This document shows positions 1 through 8,741 of a DNA stretch of 10,158 nt, in pieces (positions within the stretch are counted from its first letter, which is position 1; each line of letters starts with the position of its first letter). The position numbers were made by a program, and so were the translations under genes. A model generated the notes under the pieces. It was given only the letters and a program-made list of their open reading frames with translations. It ran no database searches and had not been told where the DNA came from. Where the stretch lies: NCBI GenBank assembly GCA_015680635.1, contig JAABOA010000573.1:3298-13455 (forward strand). The letters run 5' to 3'. This DNA comes from Lunasporangiospora selenospora (lineage: Eukaryota; Mortierellomycota; Mortierellomycetes; Mortierellales; Mortierellaceae).

Positions 1-1255
1 GTTTGCCCTAGGGTCGGCCCAAATACTCTATGCCTACAAGGTAGGGTCTGCTTTACTATTTTTTTAACCCCTTCCCCCACAATTGATGTACCTTATTTTA
101 TTTATTTTTCGAGCACAGCACGTACCCTATTTTTTTCCTCCCAAGAGTACAGAGTTAACATGACGCCTCTCCCACGTGTAGATGCACCCAGATACAATCC
201 CCAAGGAATTCTTCACGTTCATGGTCAAGACCGCGCGTGTTCCTGCAGAGTCGCTGGCCCTGAACCGCTCACGCGTCCGCGGATTCCCTCTTGATCTGAA
301 GCATGTTCGAGAAGTCGTGGACCGGTACAAGCCCACAACTGGAACCCTTGAAGTAGTCGCGAAACTCTCCGAGTACCCTGAGGTTGTCCCCTGTGCTGTT
401 CTCCATCCCTCATTCGACTCTTGCAGAACTACCAACATGACGCGACTTATACAGGTGACGCGGAATATTTTGCCTGTCTATGCCACGCTTAACTTTGTGC
501 CCCTGCTTGCCCTCCGTCTTAAGCGATTGATGAAAGAGTAAGGGCCCATTTGAACATGTTAGATTTCTAAATCTGGGAAGACAATGCACTTTGACACGCT
601 TCCATATACCCTAGTTAACTTTTCCCCCTTTAACAACACCTAGTCCCGTCAAACTGACGTCAAAGACAGCATTCAACACGTTGCGATCATCCGTGTTCCT
701 AGCCATCTTCGTCTCGATGTATCAGACCCAGATTTGTATGCATCGGAATGTACTCAAGGCTGGATGGCATCTGGGCGATTCCAAGTACCTGTATTGGCTC
801 TTTGGATTGACGTGTGCGGGAACGGCAATCATGGTCGAGCAGGAGAGTCGTCGTGCTGAATTGGCGATGTATGTGCTTCCCAAGGCTGCGACCAGCCTTT
901 ACAAGATTCTCTACCAAAAGAATTGGGTTAAGGGTGTCAAGTACTGGGAGGTGATGACCTTTTCCTTTGCCATGTCACTCATCATGGTAAGTGGCTGTTA
1001 TACATCCTAAAGCATGCCTTGTTTTTTTTATGTATCTGCTTTTTGTGTATTTCTCATGGTACTTTTGAGAGCTGAATTTTCACCATGTTTTTTTTTTTTG
1101 CACCATTTACGCTCTCACTCCCTGCTCTTTTTGTTGTTGTTGTTGCTATTACTGCTTTTGTTTCTTTTTGTTTCTAGTCATTCTACCAACAAGAAGAGCA
1201 GGTCCTTTCACCTTTCGTGACAAAGCTAATCTACCATATCCTTGGCCGGAGCTAA
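1..1255 (+). CDS. TMEM135-family membrane protein, 3' part (5' end outside window)
   Basis: Four exons are visible: <1-40 (reading from base 2), 182-537, 644-986 and 1178-1255 (TAA). They encode the last 271 or so residues. Splicing is needed because each exon runs into stops past its donor; joined, the frame stays open. Exon 1 ends in AQILYAYK and continues as MHPDTIPKEFFTFM, which matches the 'sAQIlYayxmxPdtlP' region of TMEM135 proteins. The ATG at 182 directly follows a splice-acceptor AG, so I read it as an internal Met, not the start. A Cys pair follows (PCAVLHPSFDSC, recalling the family's Cys-rich domain). There are about four hydrophobic segments: ILPVYATLNFVPLLAL, VFLAIFVSMYQTQI, YLYWLFGLTCAGTAIMV and FSFAMSLIMSFY. 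The tail reads FVTKLIYHILGRS. Animal TMEM135 is linked to peroxisome and mitochondrial dynamics and lipid handling; a similar organelle-membrane role here is inference. The gene converges on the GATA gene. Confidence 0.82.
41..181 (+). other. Intron in TMEM135-like gene (141 nt, phase 0)
   Basis: The donor is AAG|GTAGGG and the acceptor GTGTAG|ATG. A TTAAC branch-like sequence lies near 155, about 25 bases before the acceptor. Removing it joins AYK to MHPDTIP, as expected for the family. The leftover sequence is T-rich with in-frame stops. Confidence 0.75.
538..643 (+). other. Intron in TMEM135-like gene (106 nt, phase 2)
   Basis: The donor is AAAGA|GTAAGG and the acceptor CACCTAG|TCCC, with GTTAACT near 614-620 as a plausible branch site. 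Joining gives ...RLMKDPVKLTSKTAFNTL, which restores the frame into the membrane-segment exon. Reading through the donor would give a stop at 539-541 at once. Confidence 0.8.
987..1177 (+). other. Intron in TMEM135-like gene (191 nt, T-rich)
   Basis: The donor is ATCATG|GTAAGT and the acceptor TTTCTAG|TCATTC. The intron contains a run of twelve T (1088-1099), five TTG repeats (1131-1145) and a strong polypyrimidine tract before the acceptor. Joining gives SLIMSFYQQEEQVLSPF and the final 25 codons. Confidence 0.85.
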
Positions 1256-1720
1256 AAAAGAAGTTTTTTCCTGCACTGGAAAAAGATATCCAAGACGCTC
1301 AATATATCACATAAAGAAAGAAGGAAACAGGGCAAAGAACTGTACCTTTTCAAGTGTATCTGTTTACTAATTCACCAACAATTGAGGAAAATGATAAAGA
1401 GAAAGACATGGTCCATTGGACTACACTTTGGGCTTGACGCGGAGAGTCAATACCATGGGCAGAAAAGGCAGATGGAGTGAAAGATGCTGTCTGTCACTTA
1501 GGCTCTCTTGGTTAAATTGAGATATCATTGTCCCCCCCCCCTCTTCCCTCCAACATATCAGAGGACTCAGGCTGAACCCTGTTCGCCATTTATTCGCTTT
1601 GCCTTCAGTGCTTATTATAAGGACGTTAATAATGCATGCTGAATGAGGGGGTCCTACCTCCTCTGCATTTGCACCTTTCCTCTCTTTTGCTTGGCCCACC
1701 ATCTCACTCCAATTGAAAGC
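1256..1720. other. Convergent intergenic region, overlapping 3' UTR space
   Basis: The stretch lies between the stop codons of the + strand TMEM135-like gene and the - strand GATA gene and must hold both 3' UTRs. No gene is supported in it. It has a run of ten C (1532-1541). The only strong polyadenylation hexamer seen is on the - strand at 1594-1589; on the + strand only a weak CATAAA (1310-1315) was found. Confidence 0.7.
1589..1594 (-). terminator. Candidate polyadenylation signal AATAAA of the GATA gene
   Basis: The hexamer AATAAA reads on the - strand about 127 bases after the TAA/TAG position that ends the GATA reading frame at 1721. Spacing and orientation fit a 3' UTR of ordinary fungal length. 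No experimental support is available. Confidence 0.45.
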
Positions 1721-4700
1721 TTAAAAGTCTCCATCAAGAGCATCAGCGTCTCGAGAAGATGACGGTTCTATGGTTGCCTCGGATGAGGCCAGGAAGGGAT
1801 CTGGTAGAACTGTCAGATGTTTGAGCTCACTTGGGCCATACGCCGAAGGAGACTCTGGAACATACTCGACTCGATGGCCCATTGCTTCACTGGCGGCCTC
1901 TCCTTGCCAGAGCGATACCTCAGAGTGTCCTTGCATGAGGATACTTTCCTCCAATGCATCTCCTTCATCTTCAGTCCCCTCCTCTCCCTCATCTTGGCTA
2001 CCTGTATGTCTCTGATTCTGTGAATGTGTAAAGTGTCCTGTTGCGACTTGGCCTTCTCTACCTCTAGCATGTATTGTTTCATCACTAGTTGTCTCCTCTA
2101 GGGAGGGTCCGTCTCGAGTTCCCCCGCTTTCCTCTTGCCATTCACTCATGGCTATTTCACCCAACGACGATGGCTCAAATCCTTGAGAGGCGTATGCAGA
2201 GTCTGCCGTTGCTGTCACAGCCCCAGACGGGACCATCGATCGGGCCGATTGTGGGATGGAAGTATTGTTAGCCATTCCAGCAATATCGAGAGCCGTGGCG
2301 GCTGTCGTAGAAGTAGCAGTAGAGTTGGCCAAGGTACCCGTCGAAAAAGTGAACGGAGTCATATGCGGGAGCGACGATGGAGATACCAGAGGAGCATTCG
2401 ACCGAGGACTATGCGCTGTAGCCTCCCAATAACGAATCATAGGGGCAGTTTGCTCAGAAAAGACTTCATTCGTCTTTGAAAAGGATAGCCTGGACGCGCC
2501 TGAACCGGGGTTACTTGATTGGGAAGCATATTGAAGCGACGACAACATGCCAACTGACGAATATTCCTGCTGCTGTTGCTGGAATGGGTATAGATGTCGG
2601 GGGTGATACCGATGATAAAATGTTTGCGAAGGCAATCGAGACCCAACCATGCACCCGCCTGATTCTAATTCATGGCCATTAATCTTACTACAACCTGCGC
2701 TAGTCAAGGAAGCTGTGTAGGACATGGGTGCCTCAGAATTAGGCACCTGCGAACCATAGAAAGATGACGATAGAGTGCTCTCGTTGCTGCCAGTCTCTAC
2801 TCTTCCGTCCTTGGACTCGTGATGGGTAATGTGGCCATGGGTTGCCATGGTTGGGACTCCTAGACCGGGAGTCCCACCGATACTACTATAACCTGAGGAG
2901 ATATTGCGCCCATTCAGATACGTGGATGATTGACTGGCTGCATAAGGGCTGTCTCGGTATCGCTTAATGGCATCAGCGACAGGGTTTCCTCTCAGTGCTC
3001 CCTTGGAAGATGTTTGATGGGTCCTCATTCGTATGCCTTTGGACTTGACGGACTGGCTGTCTCTGGGCTTGGACTTGTTACTCTTACTGCCTGGAGAGCG
3101 AACTCTGTGACCCACACTCTCGTTCTCACCATTTCTCTCACCGCCAGCAGCAAGTACCATGGCCGGCGTAAGCAGTGGCTCAGGGGCAACTGTGGTGGAC
3201 TGAGAAGATGAATAAGAGTTGCGTTTTCGCGTCAAGAGATAACAAGCGTTACAGAGCGAATCATTTTGTTCATTCTTGTGCCAAATGGGAGCAACAGTGA
3301 TTTGACAGAGAGCGCAAGGTCGATGGTCTTGAGCGGTTCGGTGAATCTTGATCGTCCCATCCCTAGCCCTGAAAAACGGTCGAGGTTTACCATGTAGTTT
3401 CTGACTATGATATTATTAAAGGGGGTAAGATTAAAGGTTTTTCTGATCAGAACCGTGGAAGGGATAGTTGATACTTTGAGTGGAAGATGAACAAAAAGAA
3501 TGCGCGATTTATAAAGTAGGGCGAGATGGAAAGCTTACTAGAGCCCACAAGCATTACAGAGAAGAATTCGACCATCAGGACACCGTCTCCAACTCGGGGT
3601 ATTCATGGTCTTGCAGTTGTTACAGTGCTTTGGGTCAGGGTCCATAGCTTGCACTTCTTGCTTTGTAAATGAACGACGGGGAGTAATCGAGATTGAAGTT
3701 GAATGAGGCGAAAGGGGGTCCTGAGTACTGCCATTATAACCGCTCCCGCTTGTGCTTTGATCAATATGACCAACATGAACACCGCCTCCATTCAAATTTA
3801 TCGATGCCTTGGATGAGAAAGTATCCGCCCCGAACCCGAATCCATCGGACGTTGACGAGGAGATCTGGGCAGCAGAAGAGCGGTCCAAAGGATACGCCCC
3901 AGTGTTACCGATGCTGTGAACACTGTCGTTACTAGTGCGACGACTCTCAGTAGACCTCACGTTCAGGTCAGAGGACAAGAGTCCATTCAAGGACTCGATA
4001 TGGACACCGCTGAACATCGCGGGAACTGGCCGATCCACAAAGGCTGTTGTACCACTCGAGAGCCCATTACCACTGTCATGGTCCGAGCTATACCCACTGT
4101 GGGTCAAGGAACTCATCAAAGTAGGCTGTGGCTGTGCGGAAGAAATAGGTATGGAGTGGCTTGAGTTAGATGAAGGGAAAGCGTTTCTGCAGAACATCAC
4201 GACAAAGACATAGTAAAATAAGAAAAAGAGATCATCGGGCCTTACATTCGATGTATACAACGGTGGGGATGAAGAGGTGTAAGGCCTTACGGAGGAAGAG
4301 AAAACACCATCACCATTACCCCCATAACTACCGTTGCTTGATAAGAACTCGGGACTTGTAGCCAAGGGGAAGGGGTCATGCTCATGAGTGCGAGTATGGA
4401 AAGAGCATCCCCGACTAGAGAGTGAATATTGATCAAGATATGGATACTGCGTGACCCCGGCAGAGTAAGGCCTTTTTTTCCCAAGATAGTACTCGCTCTC
4501 AGGGGAACTCAGGGCAGAGGAAGCAAACAGATAGTCACTCAAACGGGGCTGTCCACCGACAGAGATTGAGTGAGATCCTGTTGAATGAAAGAGCGATTGA
4601 GAACTAAAGGGAAAGGATGATCCACTCATATCGCGGGCATTCTGGTACGGGTACAGGCTATCGCGGACCCGAGTCAATGAGGTCGAAGCTCTATCGCTAC

Positions 4701-5385
4701 CATTTTGCTGCCGAGGAAGCCTTGGCAGGCTACAATCACCTTCCAAATACAAAGGCGAATTCGTCTCCTGTGACAGAACTGGGGTGAGGGAGGATCCTTG
4801 ACATGACTCTTGCAAGGTAGTGGAGGACGAGAATGTCGAATGCGAGGGAACTTGGGCAGGCTCCCATCTTTCTAGGCTTGACCTACCCAGTAGTTGGCCC
4901 GACTCGACCGTATTCGCAGGTACATAATCTGGAGTCCATCGCCGGAGATCCCTATCGGCTACTGGGTCGGTAGAGTCCTCAAGAATGGGTTCATGTCGTA
5001 AACTCCAAGAGTTCTGAACAAACTCAGGCTTGATTTTACCTTCATCGCCATTGCTGTGGTGGTGGCAATCTAGAGCTTGGTCCTGAATGTCTTGAAAGTC
5101 AAAGGCATTGACACCATTGTCAGTTTGGAGGAGATCATAGTCTCGGGCGGGCTGACCTCTTGCGCCATCGAGAATAATATTACTGTGATCAGTCTCAGAC
5201 AACAGGGGATGTGCAGGCAAGATCGCTTCATAGTTGGCAGTTCCCTGATTGGGTGCGGCAGTAGTCTTCAACGCTCTATCTGCGGTGGTAAAAGGGGAAG
5301 AAGGGGTAGTGACCGGGCCAGAACCAACGGGGGTTTGAGGTATATGATGGTTGTGGTACTGTGAAGGGGAGTCGGAGGTGTGCAT
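1721..5385 (-). CDS. GATA-type zinc-finger transcription factor with two tandem fingers
   Basis: Best model: exons 5385-4246, 4131-3539 and 3404-1721, about 1138 residues. The ATG at 5385 is the first in the frame, has A at -3, and no ATG precedes it for 260 bases. Finger 1 (Cys 550, 553, 572, 575; CX2CX18CX2C) contains TPSWRR and LCNACGLYQKLHGKPRP, the canonical GATA core and basic tail; exon 3 supplies the tail, confirming that intron. Finger 2 (Cys 608, 611, 629, 632; CX2CX17CX2C) keeps C-C-P-W-LCNAC but has APIWHK and CNACYLLTRKRN. The rest is Ser/Thr/Pro-rich and probably disordered: basic KSNKSKPRDSQSVKSKG at about 685-701 (possible nuclear localisation), Gln5 at 843-847, and an acidic DEGEEGTEDEGD patch near 1048-1060 (possible activation region). 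It should bind GATA sites in the nucleus; target genes cannot be read from the sequence. There is no PAS domain, and no Cys-rich linker as in siderophore-repressor GATA factors. Confidence 0.88.
3405..3538 (-). other. Intron interrupting the first GATA finger (134 nt)
   Basis: The donor GGGCTCTA|GTAAGC is at 3538 and the acceptor ATCATAG|TCAG ends at 3405. Joining creates the Tyr of CNACGLY and continues QKLHGKPRPFF, a textbook GATA-finger tail. Using the CAG four bases later instead would create a TAA stop, so the TAG acceptor is preferred. Confidence 0.88.
4132..4245 (-). other. Probable optional intron in GATA gene (114 nt, stop-free, multiple of 3)
   Basis: On the - strand a GTAAGG donor (4245), a CTAAC branch site (4169-4165), a pyrimidine-rich tract and a CACAG acceptor (ending 4132) outline an intron. 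It has no stop and its length is divisible by three. If kept, it adds 38 residues including LFFLFYYVFVVMFC, out of character for a Ser-rich regulator, so I treat it as spliced. Alternatives in the same region: a second GTAAGGCC donor at 4290, a second CACAG acceptor ending 4126 (both frame-preserving), and a CAG acceptor ending 4187. From 4187, the GTAAGG donors would cause a frameshift and early stop, while a GTATAC donor at 4258 would keep the frame. Confidence 0.6.
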
Positions 5386-5648
5386 AGTGCCACCAGGACG
5401 TGCTCCACTCTTTGGATCTGATCGATGATGATCACACAGCTGCGTCTTGGCAAAGCAACCCAGATAATTGAAATCGCCTGAGAGTAAGGACTGTGTATTG
5501 TGGTACAGGATGTGCGAGACCGAGAAGTATTGGTAAAAGGAGCTGACAAAGGTCAAGTGTAAAAGTGAGTGTTGGATCCCAAAAGAATGAAGAGCGAGAG
5601 AACGAAAGAAAGAGGATGAAGGGAGAAAGCGAGACTGGGAGTGAACAT
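5386..5648 (-). promoter_or_regulatory. Leader of the GATA gene, ATG-free
   Basis: No ATG occurs on the - strand from 5386 to 5645. The distal half (5560-5640) is CT-rich on that strand, as fungal start regions often are. The reading frame of the protein stays open upstream to beyond 5550 but contains no ATG, so I take this as untranslated. A start site near 5600-5630 is inferred from the TATA-like element. Confidence 0.45.
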
Positions 5649-5692
5649 GCTTAAATACTCAATATCACCCTGCGCCTTTTTTTTTTCTTATC
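5649..5692 (-). promoter_or_regulatory. Candidate core promoter of GATA gene: TATA-like element plus GATAAG site
   Basis: On the - strand GTATTTAAGC (5658-5649) resembles a TATA element. Just upstream lie a GATA core (5666-5663) and GATAAG (5692-5687), the preferred site of fungal GATA factors. About 270 bases separate the TATA-like element from the start codon. The site may allow self-regulation, but a single GATAAG can occur by chance. Confidence 0.35.
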
Positions 5693-6006
5693 CTCTGCTC
5701 TAATCGAATGATGACTCGCCCACACTCATACAGTCAGAGCGACTCCATGCTACACTTTCCAGCCGGGTGGAGCAACCCTGTTGGCTACTGATCGCACGCT
5801 CGTCATGTCTATTCGAACGCATTGCCTAGCGACAAAGCCGTGTTAGGGGCTTAGTCTGTCGCTCATATTCTAAAAAATTGCAACTACAAACATAGTAAAG
5901 CACCAACAGAGGTACAGAAAAACGTAGGTTGTGCTTTAGCTGCCGGTGTCCGCCTGGTAACACCCTGGCTATAGCTTTATCATTTTTATTATTATTATTA
6001 CTATTA
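5649..6006. other. Intergenic region between F-box and GATA genes
   Basis: The region holds the 3' UTR of the F-box gene at its right side and the GATA promoter at its left. No gene is supported. A partial Gcn4/AP-1-like TGACTC (around 5711-5716) and a run of ten T (5677-5686) were seen; neither is strong evidence of function. Confidence 0.5.
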
Positions 6007-6010
6007 TTAT
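5985..6010 (-). repeat. TAA trinucleotide microsatellite at the F-box stop codon, containing AATAAA
   Basis: On the - strand the F-box frame ends CAC CAA and then runs into TAA TAA TAG TAA TAA TAA TAA TAA, eight in-frame stops in a row (6009 down to 5986). The repeat's end also forms AATAAA (5990-5985), a possible polyadenylation hexamer only about 17 bases after the first stop. Confidence 0.8.
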
Positions 6011-8325
6011 TGGTGGTATACCCAGGCACTGGAGTAACTGGTTGACTTTAGTCTACTGAGTTCCACATTCGTTCTGTTGCCGCCCCATGCAAGGTCTTCG
6101 TGAACTAGAAACTGGATAGTGGCTAGGCACAATTCTTGCCATTTGCCTTGATCCATGACCTCATCGGACGCGTCCGCCGACAAGCGCGTTGATCCCTCAC
6201 CTTGACTCAGCTCAACTGGTGCTTGTCTCCACTCGCCTTCGCGCCAGACTCCCTTGTTCCAAGGACTATTCTGTCGAAGAAGCGTCATGATGGTTGGAGA
6301 GACGCCTGCACTCAACATGGAATTCTCGTCAACCAAAAACAGCCCGCAGGCCATATGACAGAGCGAGAGTAACTCTTGTTTGGTGTGAGTGTCTTGTCGG
6401 AGCTGCTCCTCAATACGATACCGTCGTTGAACCAGGGCCTCGTTTTCTGGGCTATAATGCTGCCATGCTAGTGGGTCAAGCTGTTCAGCTTCCAACAACA
6501 GGGCGACGGGGGATGCTGAAAAAGGATAAGGGCGAGCAAGACTCTGGCGTGAATTACAGAATTGGAGCTTGGGGCCAAATCCTTTGGCTTGAATGACACG
6601 TCTTCGAGCAGAGGCGACACCACCCCTGTTGCCGCGACTCACAAGTGTAGTCGCGGACAAGAATGCATTCTTTTGTGCTGCAGCGGTGGACTGGATCCTT
6701 TGCACGATCCGCCGAACCTGGAGTCGGAAGGAAGAAGGATATCCTGTGGAGCCTGAGTCCAGCGTTGTAAATACAAGCGAGTGCGCCTGACAACAGAATG
6801 GATATGACTCGTCCTGGCCATTGGCTTGATTGGAGCAGACATGACTGTCCTTGGTTGTGGGGGTGTCGATTGGTTGAGTGTGTCGACGTTGGATTTGACC
6901 ATAGAGCGTGATTAGGTCGCTCAAACACCGATGCCACAACAACTGTTGGAAGTAATTCTTGAGTCGCTTTGGAGGCTGGACAACGGTTATTGACTCTGTG
7001 CTATGAGGCCTGAGAGAGGCAATTGACAGATATGGACCTAGATCGACGGAACAATATCTGGCCATGGTTGCACAAAATTCTGGATGAAGTGGTTGATGCG
7101 TTCGTACAGCCTTGTAAAAGGCGTCATCAATCTCAGCAGACAGATAGCGTGCACAATTGATTGTCGCCCGTCGATTGCTTAGGTGGACGAGATTGGGGTC
7201 AAAGATCATGTCCACCACGGCCTGGAAACGGCCCAAAGGCAATGGCGGAGGTAAGACTCCATATCCCTTGAGCAAAGCCTTGAGCTTCTTGTTGGGGAGG
7301 GTAGAGACCAACTCTGCCATAGTCGATCTTGACGGCAACGGCGACTTGATCTCGCTTGACTCCTCCTCGGTGGAATTACCAGAGGATGGTGCAGTCAATA
7401 GAGCGGAGCTCGATCCTGACATTTCAATTGTCGAATAAACCCCTGCATCCATTCCAGGCGCGTCACAGAGTGTTCCATTCTGAGCCGCGGCTGTTGTCAG
7501 GAGTGAAGCATAATAATCCTCGGCCTTGGAGGCAAAAGGCGTCCCCTCGGTCATGGTCCCAACGAGTGACTCCGCCTGGGCGGACCAGTACTCACTTCTG
7601 CTCTGGACAGGACCATAGGATAAGGACTTGCGTATCGACCATTTCCGGGGCGAGCGCGACCTGAACACCTGGGGACCCTCTTGTTGGGATTGGCCAGCAC
7701 CATAAGTAGAGCCTGCTGAGTGCTCGTCTGACCGTGTGCCTTTGTGTGTGTAGGAAACCCTTCGTGTAGGACGCATTCGGAGGTCGAGCAGTGTGGGCGG
7801 TACCCCAGTTCCCTGGTGCTCCTGATGTAGAATCCTAGTAAGATTAAACTTGTATTGCTGGTCCCGTGTCATAAGATGCGACAAGGCACGACGCATTGAC
7901 CTCGACACTTGAGACAATCGCCAGAGGTCTCCAGGGCTCAGGAACTCGAGCAAGGAGACAAAAACGTCCGAAGGTAGGTCCAGAAGAGAGAAGCAGGAGA
8001 TATAGAAAGGGACTTTTTGGCGGAGTGGATGAGAAGGAGGAGAAAATCGTTTCTGGGGAGAACAAAGCGTTGAGGAGAGTGACCGCTCGTTTGGTTGGGT
8101 GGACAAGCCCTCGTCGAGTCCAAGTGGCCTATGGCCGCGAAGAGAGTGTGAGGGGGACTGACAGGTACAGCAAGGTTCTGTGGGGACATTGTCGGTGAGA
8201 CCGAGTGGGAAGTACTGATCGAGCTGGAGTTGCCGATGGAGAGACCTTCGAATATTATGCAGCGACATGTGTTCAGGGTGTGAAAATGTGTTCTTGTGTA
8301 CAAGGAGTTGAAGAAGAGTTGGCAT
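6007..8325 (-). CDS. F-box domain protein, function of C-terminal region unknown
   Basis: A single open frame of 772 codons with no clear intron. The start is the first in-frame ATG (8325); the frame is open about 28 codons further up but begins there with no ATG. An F-box lies at about 114-150: LLDLPSDVFVSLLEFLSPGD followed by LWRLSQVSRSMRRAL, with the family's L-P pair, the L-x-x-L-x spacing and the VS-R ending. F-box proteins generally bind Skp1 and present substrates to an SCF ubiquitin ligase. Residues about 210-235 are basic (RSRSPRKWSIRK, possible nuclear signal), and 305-317 are acidic and Ser-rich. From about 325 on the protein is helix-rich (NKKLKALLKGYGVLPPPLPL, then a long block to about 470) and ends AWVYHQ. 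I recognise no LRR, WD40 or Kelch repeat, so the substrate-binding part is unassigned. It is tandem with the GATA gene, 621 bases upstream of its start. Confidence 0.8.
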   Translation of the reverse strand: MPTLLQLLVHKNTFSHPEHMSLHNIRRSLHRQLQLDQYFPLGLTDNVPTEPCCTCQSPSHSLRGHRPLGLDEGLSTQPNERSLSSTLCSPQKRFSPPSHPLRQKVPFYISCFSLLDLPSDVFVSLLEFLSPGDLWRLSQVSRSMRRALSHLMTRDQQYKFNLTRILHQEHQGTGVPPTLLDLRMRPTRRVSYTHKGTRSDEHSAGSTYGAGQSQQEGPQVFRSRSPRKWSIRKSLSYGPVQSRSEYWSAQAESLVGTMTEGTPFASKAEDYYASLLTTAAAQNGTLCDAPGMDAGVYSTIEMSGSSSALLTAPSSGNSTEEESSEIKSPLPSRSTMAELVSTLPNKKLKALLKGYGVLPPPLPLGRFQAVVDMIFDPNLVHLSNRRATINCARYLSAEIDDAFYKAVRTHQPLHPEFCATMARYCSVDLGPYLSIASLRPHSTESITVVQPPKRLKNYFQQLLWHRCLSDLITLYGQIQRRHTQPIDTPTTKDSHVCSNQANGQDESYPFCCQAHSLVFTTLDSGSTGYPSSFRLQVRRIVQRIQSTAAAQKNAFLSATTLVSRGNRGGVASARRRVIQAKGFGPKLQFCNSRQSLARPYPFSASPVALLLEAEQLDPLAWQHYSPENEALVQRRYRIEEQLRQDTHTKQELLSLCHMACGLFLVDENSMLSAGVSPTIMTLLRQNSPWNKGVWREGEWRQAPVELSQGEGSTRLSADASDEVMDQGKWQELCLATIQFLVHEDLAWGGNRTNVELSRLKSTSYSSAWVYHQ

Positions 8326-8353
8326 GGATGGGTAAGCAAGGGCAAGAGTATTG

Positions 8354-8380
8354 TTAAAAATTCTCTCCAAGGCTATGCAT
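8354..8380 (-). promoter_or_regulatory. Upstream ORF (8 codons) in the F-box leader
   Basis: ATG at 8380 opens MHSLGENF and a TAA at 8356-8354. It ends 28 bases before the main ATG (8325) and is in another frame. It is the only ATG on the - strand between about 8968 and 8326. Its context (T at -3) is weak, as is that of the main start, so leaky scanning or reinitiation is possible. Translation is not shown. Confidence 0.4.
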
Positions 8381-8691
8381 GGAGGAAGGTCCTGGAAGGA
8401 GGATAGCACAAAGGGAAGAGGATGCGATTCGGTGTGATGCAGGACAGTGCAAGCTGTGCAGGCAACGGGCAGAAGAATGACAGCGACAAGGGTGGAGACA
8501 GAGGTAAGGATATGTGAAGGAAAGAGTGAGCGGGGATATGGGAGTGGGGTGTGCTAGAGTATTGTGGCAGCTCAAGAAGGGAGGGGAGGGGAGGGCAGTA
8601 CAAACGAGAGAGGGGCAAAGCAAGGTGAGCAGAAGGGTAGTCGGGCGATCCTCTTTTTCTTTTTGTCCGACGAGAAGGGGCAGCGACCGCG
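8381..8691 (-). promoter_or_regulatory. Probable pyrimidine-rich 5' leader of the F-box gene
   Basis: On the - strand the segment is strongly CT-rich, lacks ATG throughout and sits between a TATA-like element and the uORF. Long Ser/Pro-rich open frames cross it in two - strand frames, but they reflect the CT bias and begin with no ATG. A splice acceptor-like TTCCAG lies near 8394, so an intron inside the leader cannot be excluded. Confidence 0.4.
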
Positions 8692-8741
8692 CTTTTAAAG
8701 GAATGGGCGGGGATTTGTTCTGGTGGGTCGCCCGCGCTTTT
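8687..8741 (-). promoter_or_regulatory. Candidate F-box gene promoter: TATA-like element, GC box, repeated decamer
   Basis: On the - strand CCTTTAAAAG (8701-8692) is TATA-like, with CCCCGCCC (8712-8705) just upstream. The decamer AAAAGCGCGG occurs twice (8696-8687 and 8741-8732), 45 bases apart, the downstream copy overlapping the TATA-like element. This lies about 370 bases before the main ATG. Role inferred from position and composition only. Confidence 0.35.

Noticed and set aside
182-541. ATG at 182 as the true start of the TMEM135-like gene
   Set aside because: It directly follows a splice-acceptor AG, and bases 2-40 encode the family-typical segment that precedes it in frame.
1421-1702. 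93-codon - strand open frame downstream of the GATA gene
   Set aside because: It sits in 3' UTR space, shows no domain, and crosses the candidate AATAAA signal.
3236-3632. Assignment as a siderophore-type (SREA/Fep1/URBS1) GATA repressor because of two fingers
   Set aside because: Those proteins have a Cys-rich segment between the fingers and two well-kept fingers; here the linker has no Cys and the second finger is degenerate.
4187-4258. A 72-base intron with a GTATAC donor and the CAG acceptor ending at 4187 in the GATA gene
   Set aside because: It keeps the frame, but the donor is weaker and there is no good branch site before that CAG. The 114-base model has a consensus donor, CTAAC and a pyrimidine-rich acceptor. 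It remains a possible minor form.
5386-5556. N-terminal extension of the GATA protein by 57 codons upstream of the ATG
   Set aside because: The open frame there contains no ATG; the first is at 5385. It fits untranslated leader.
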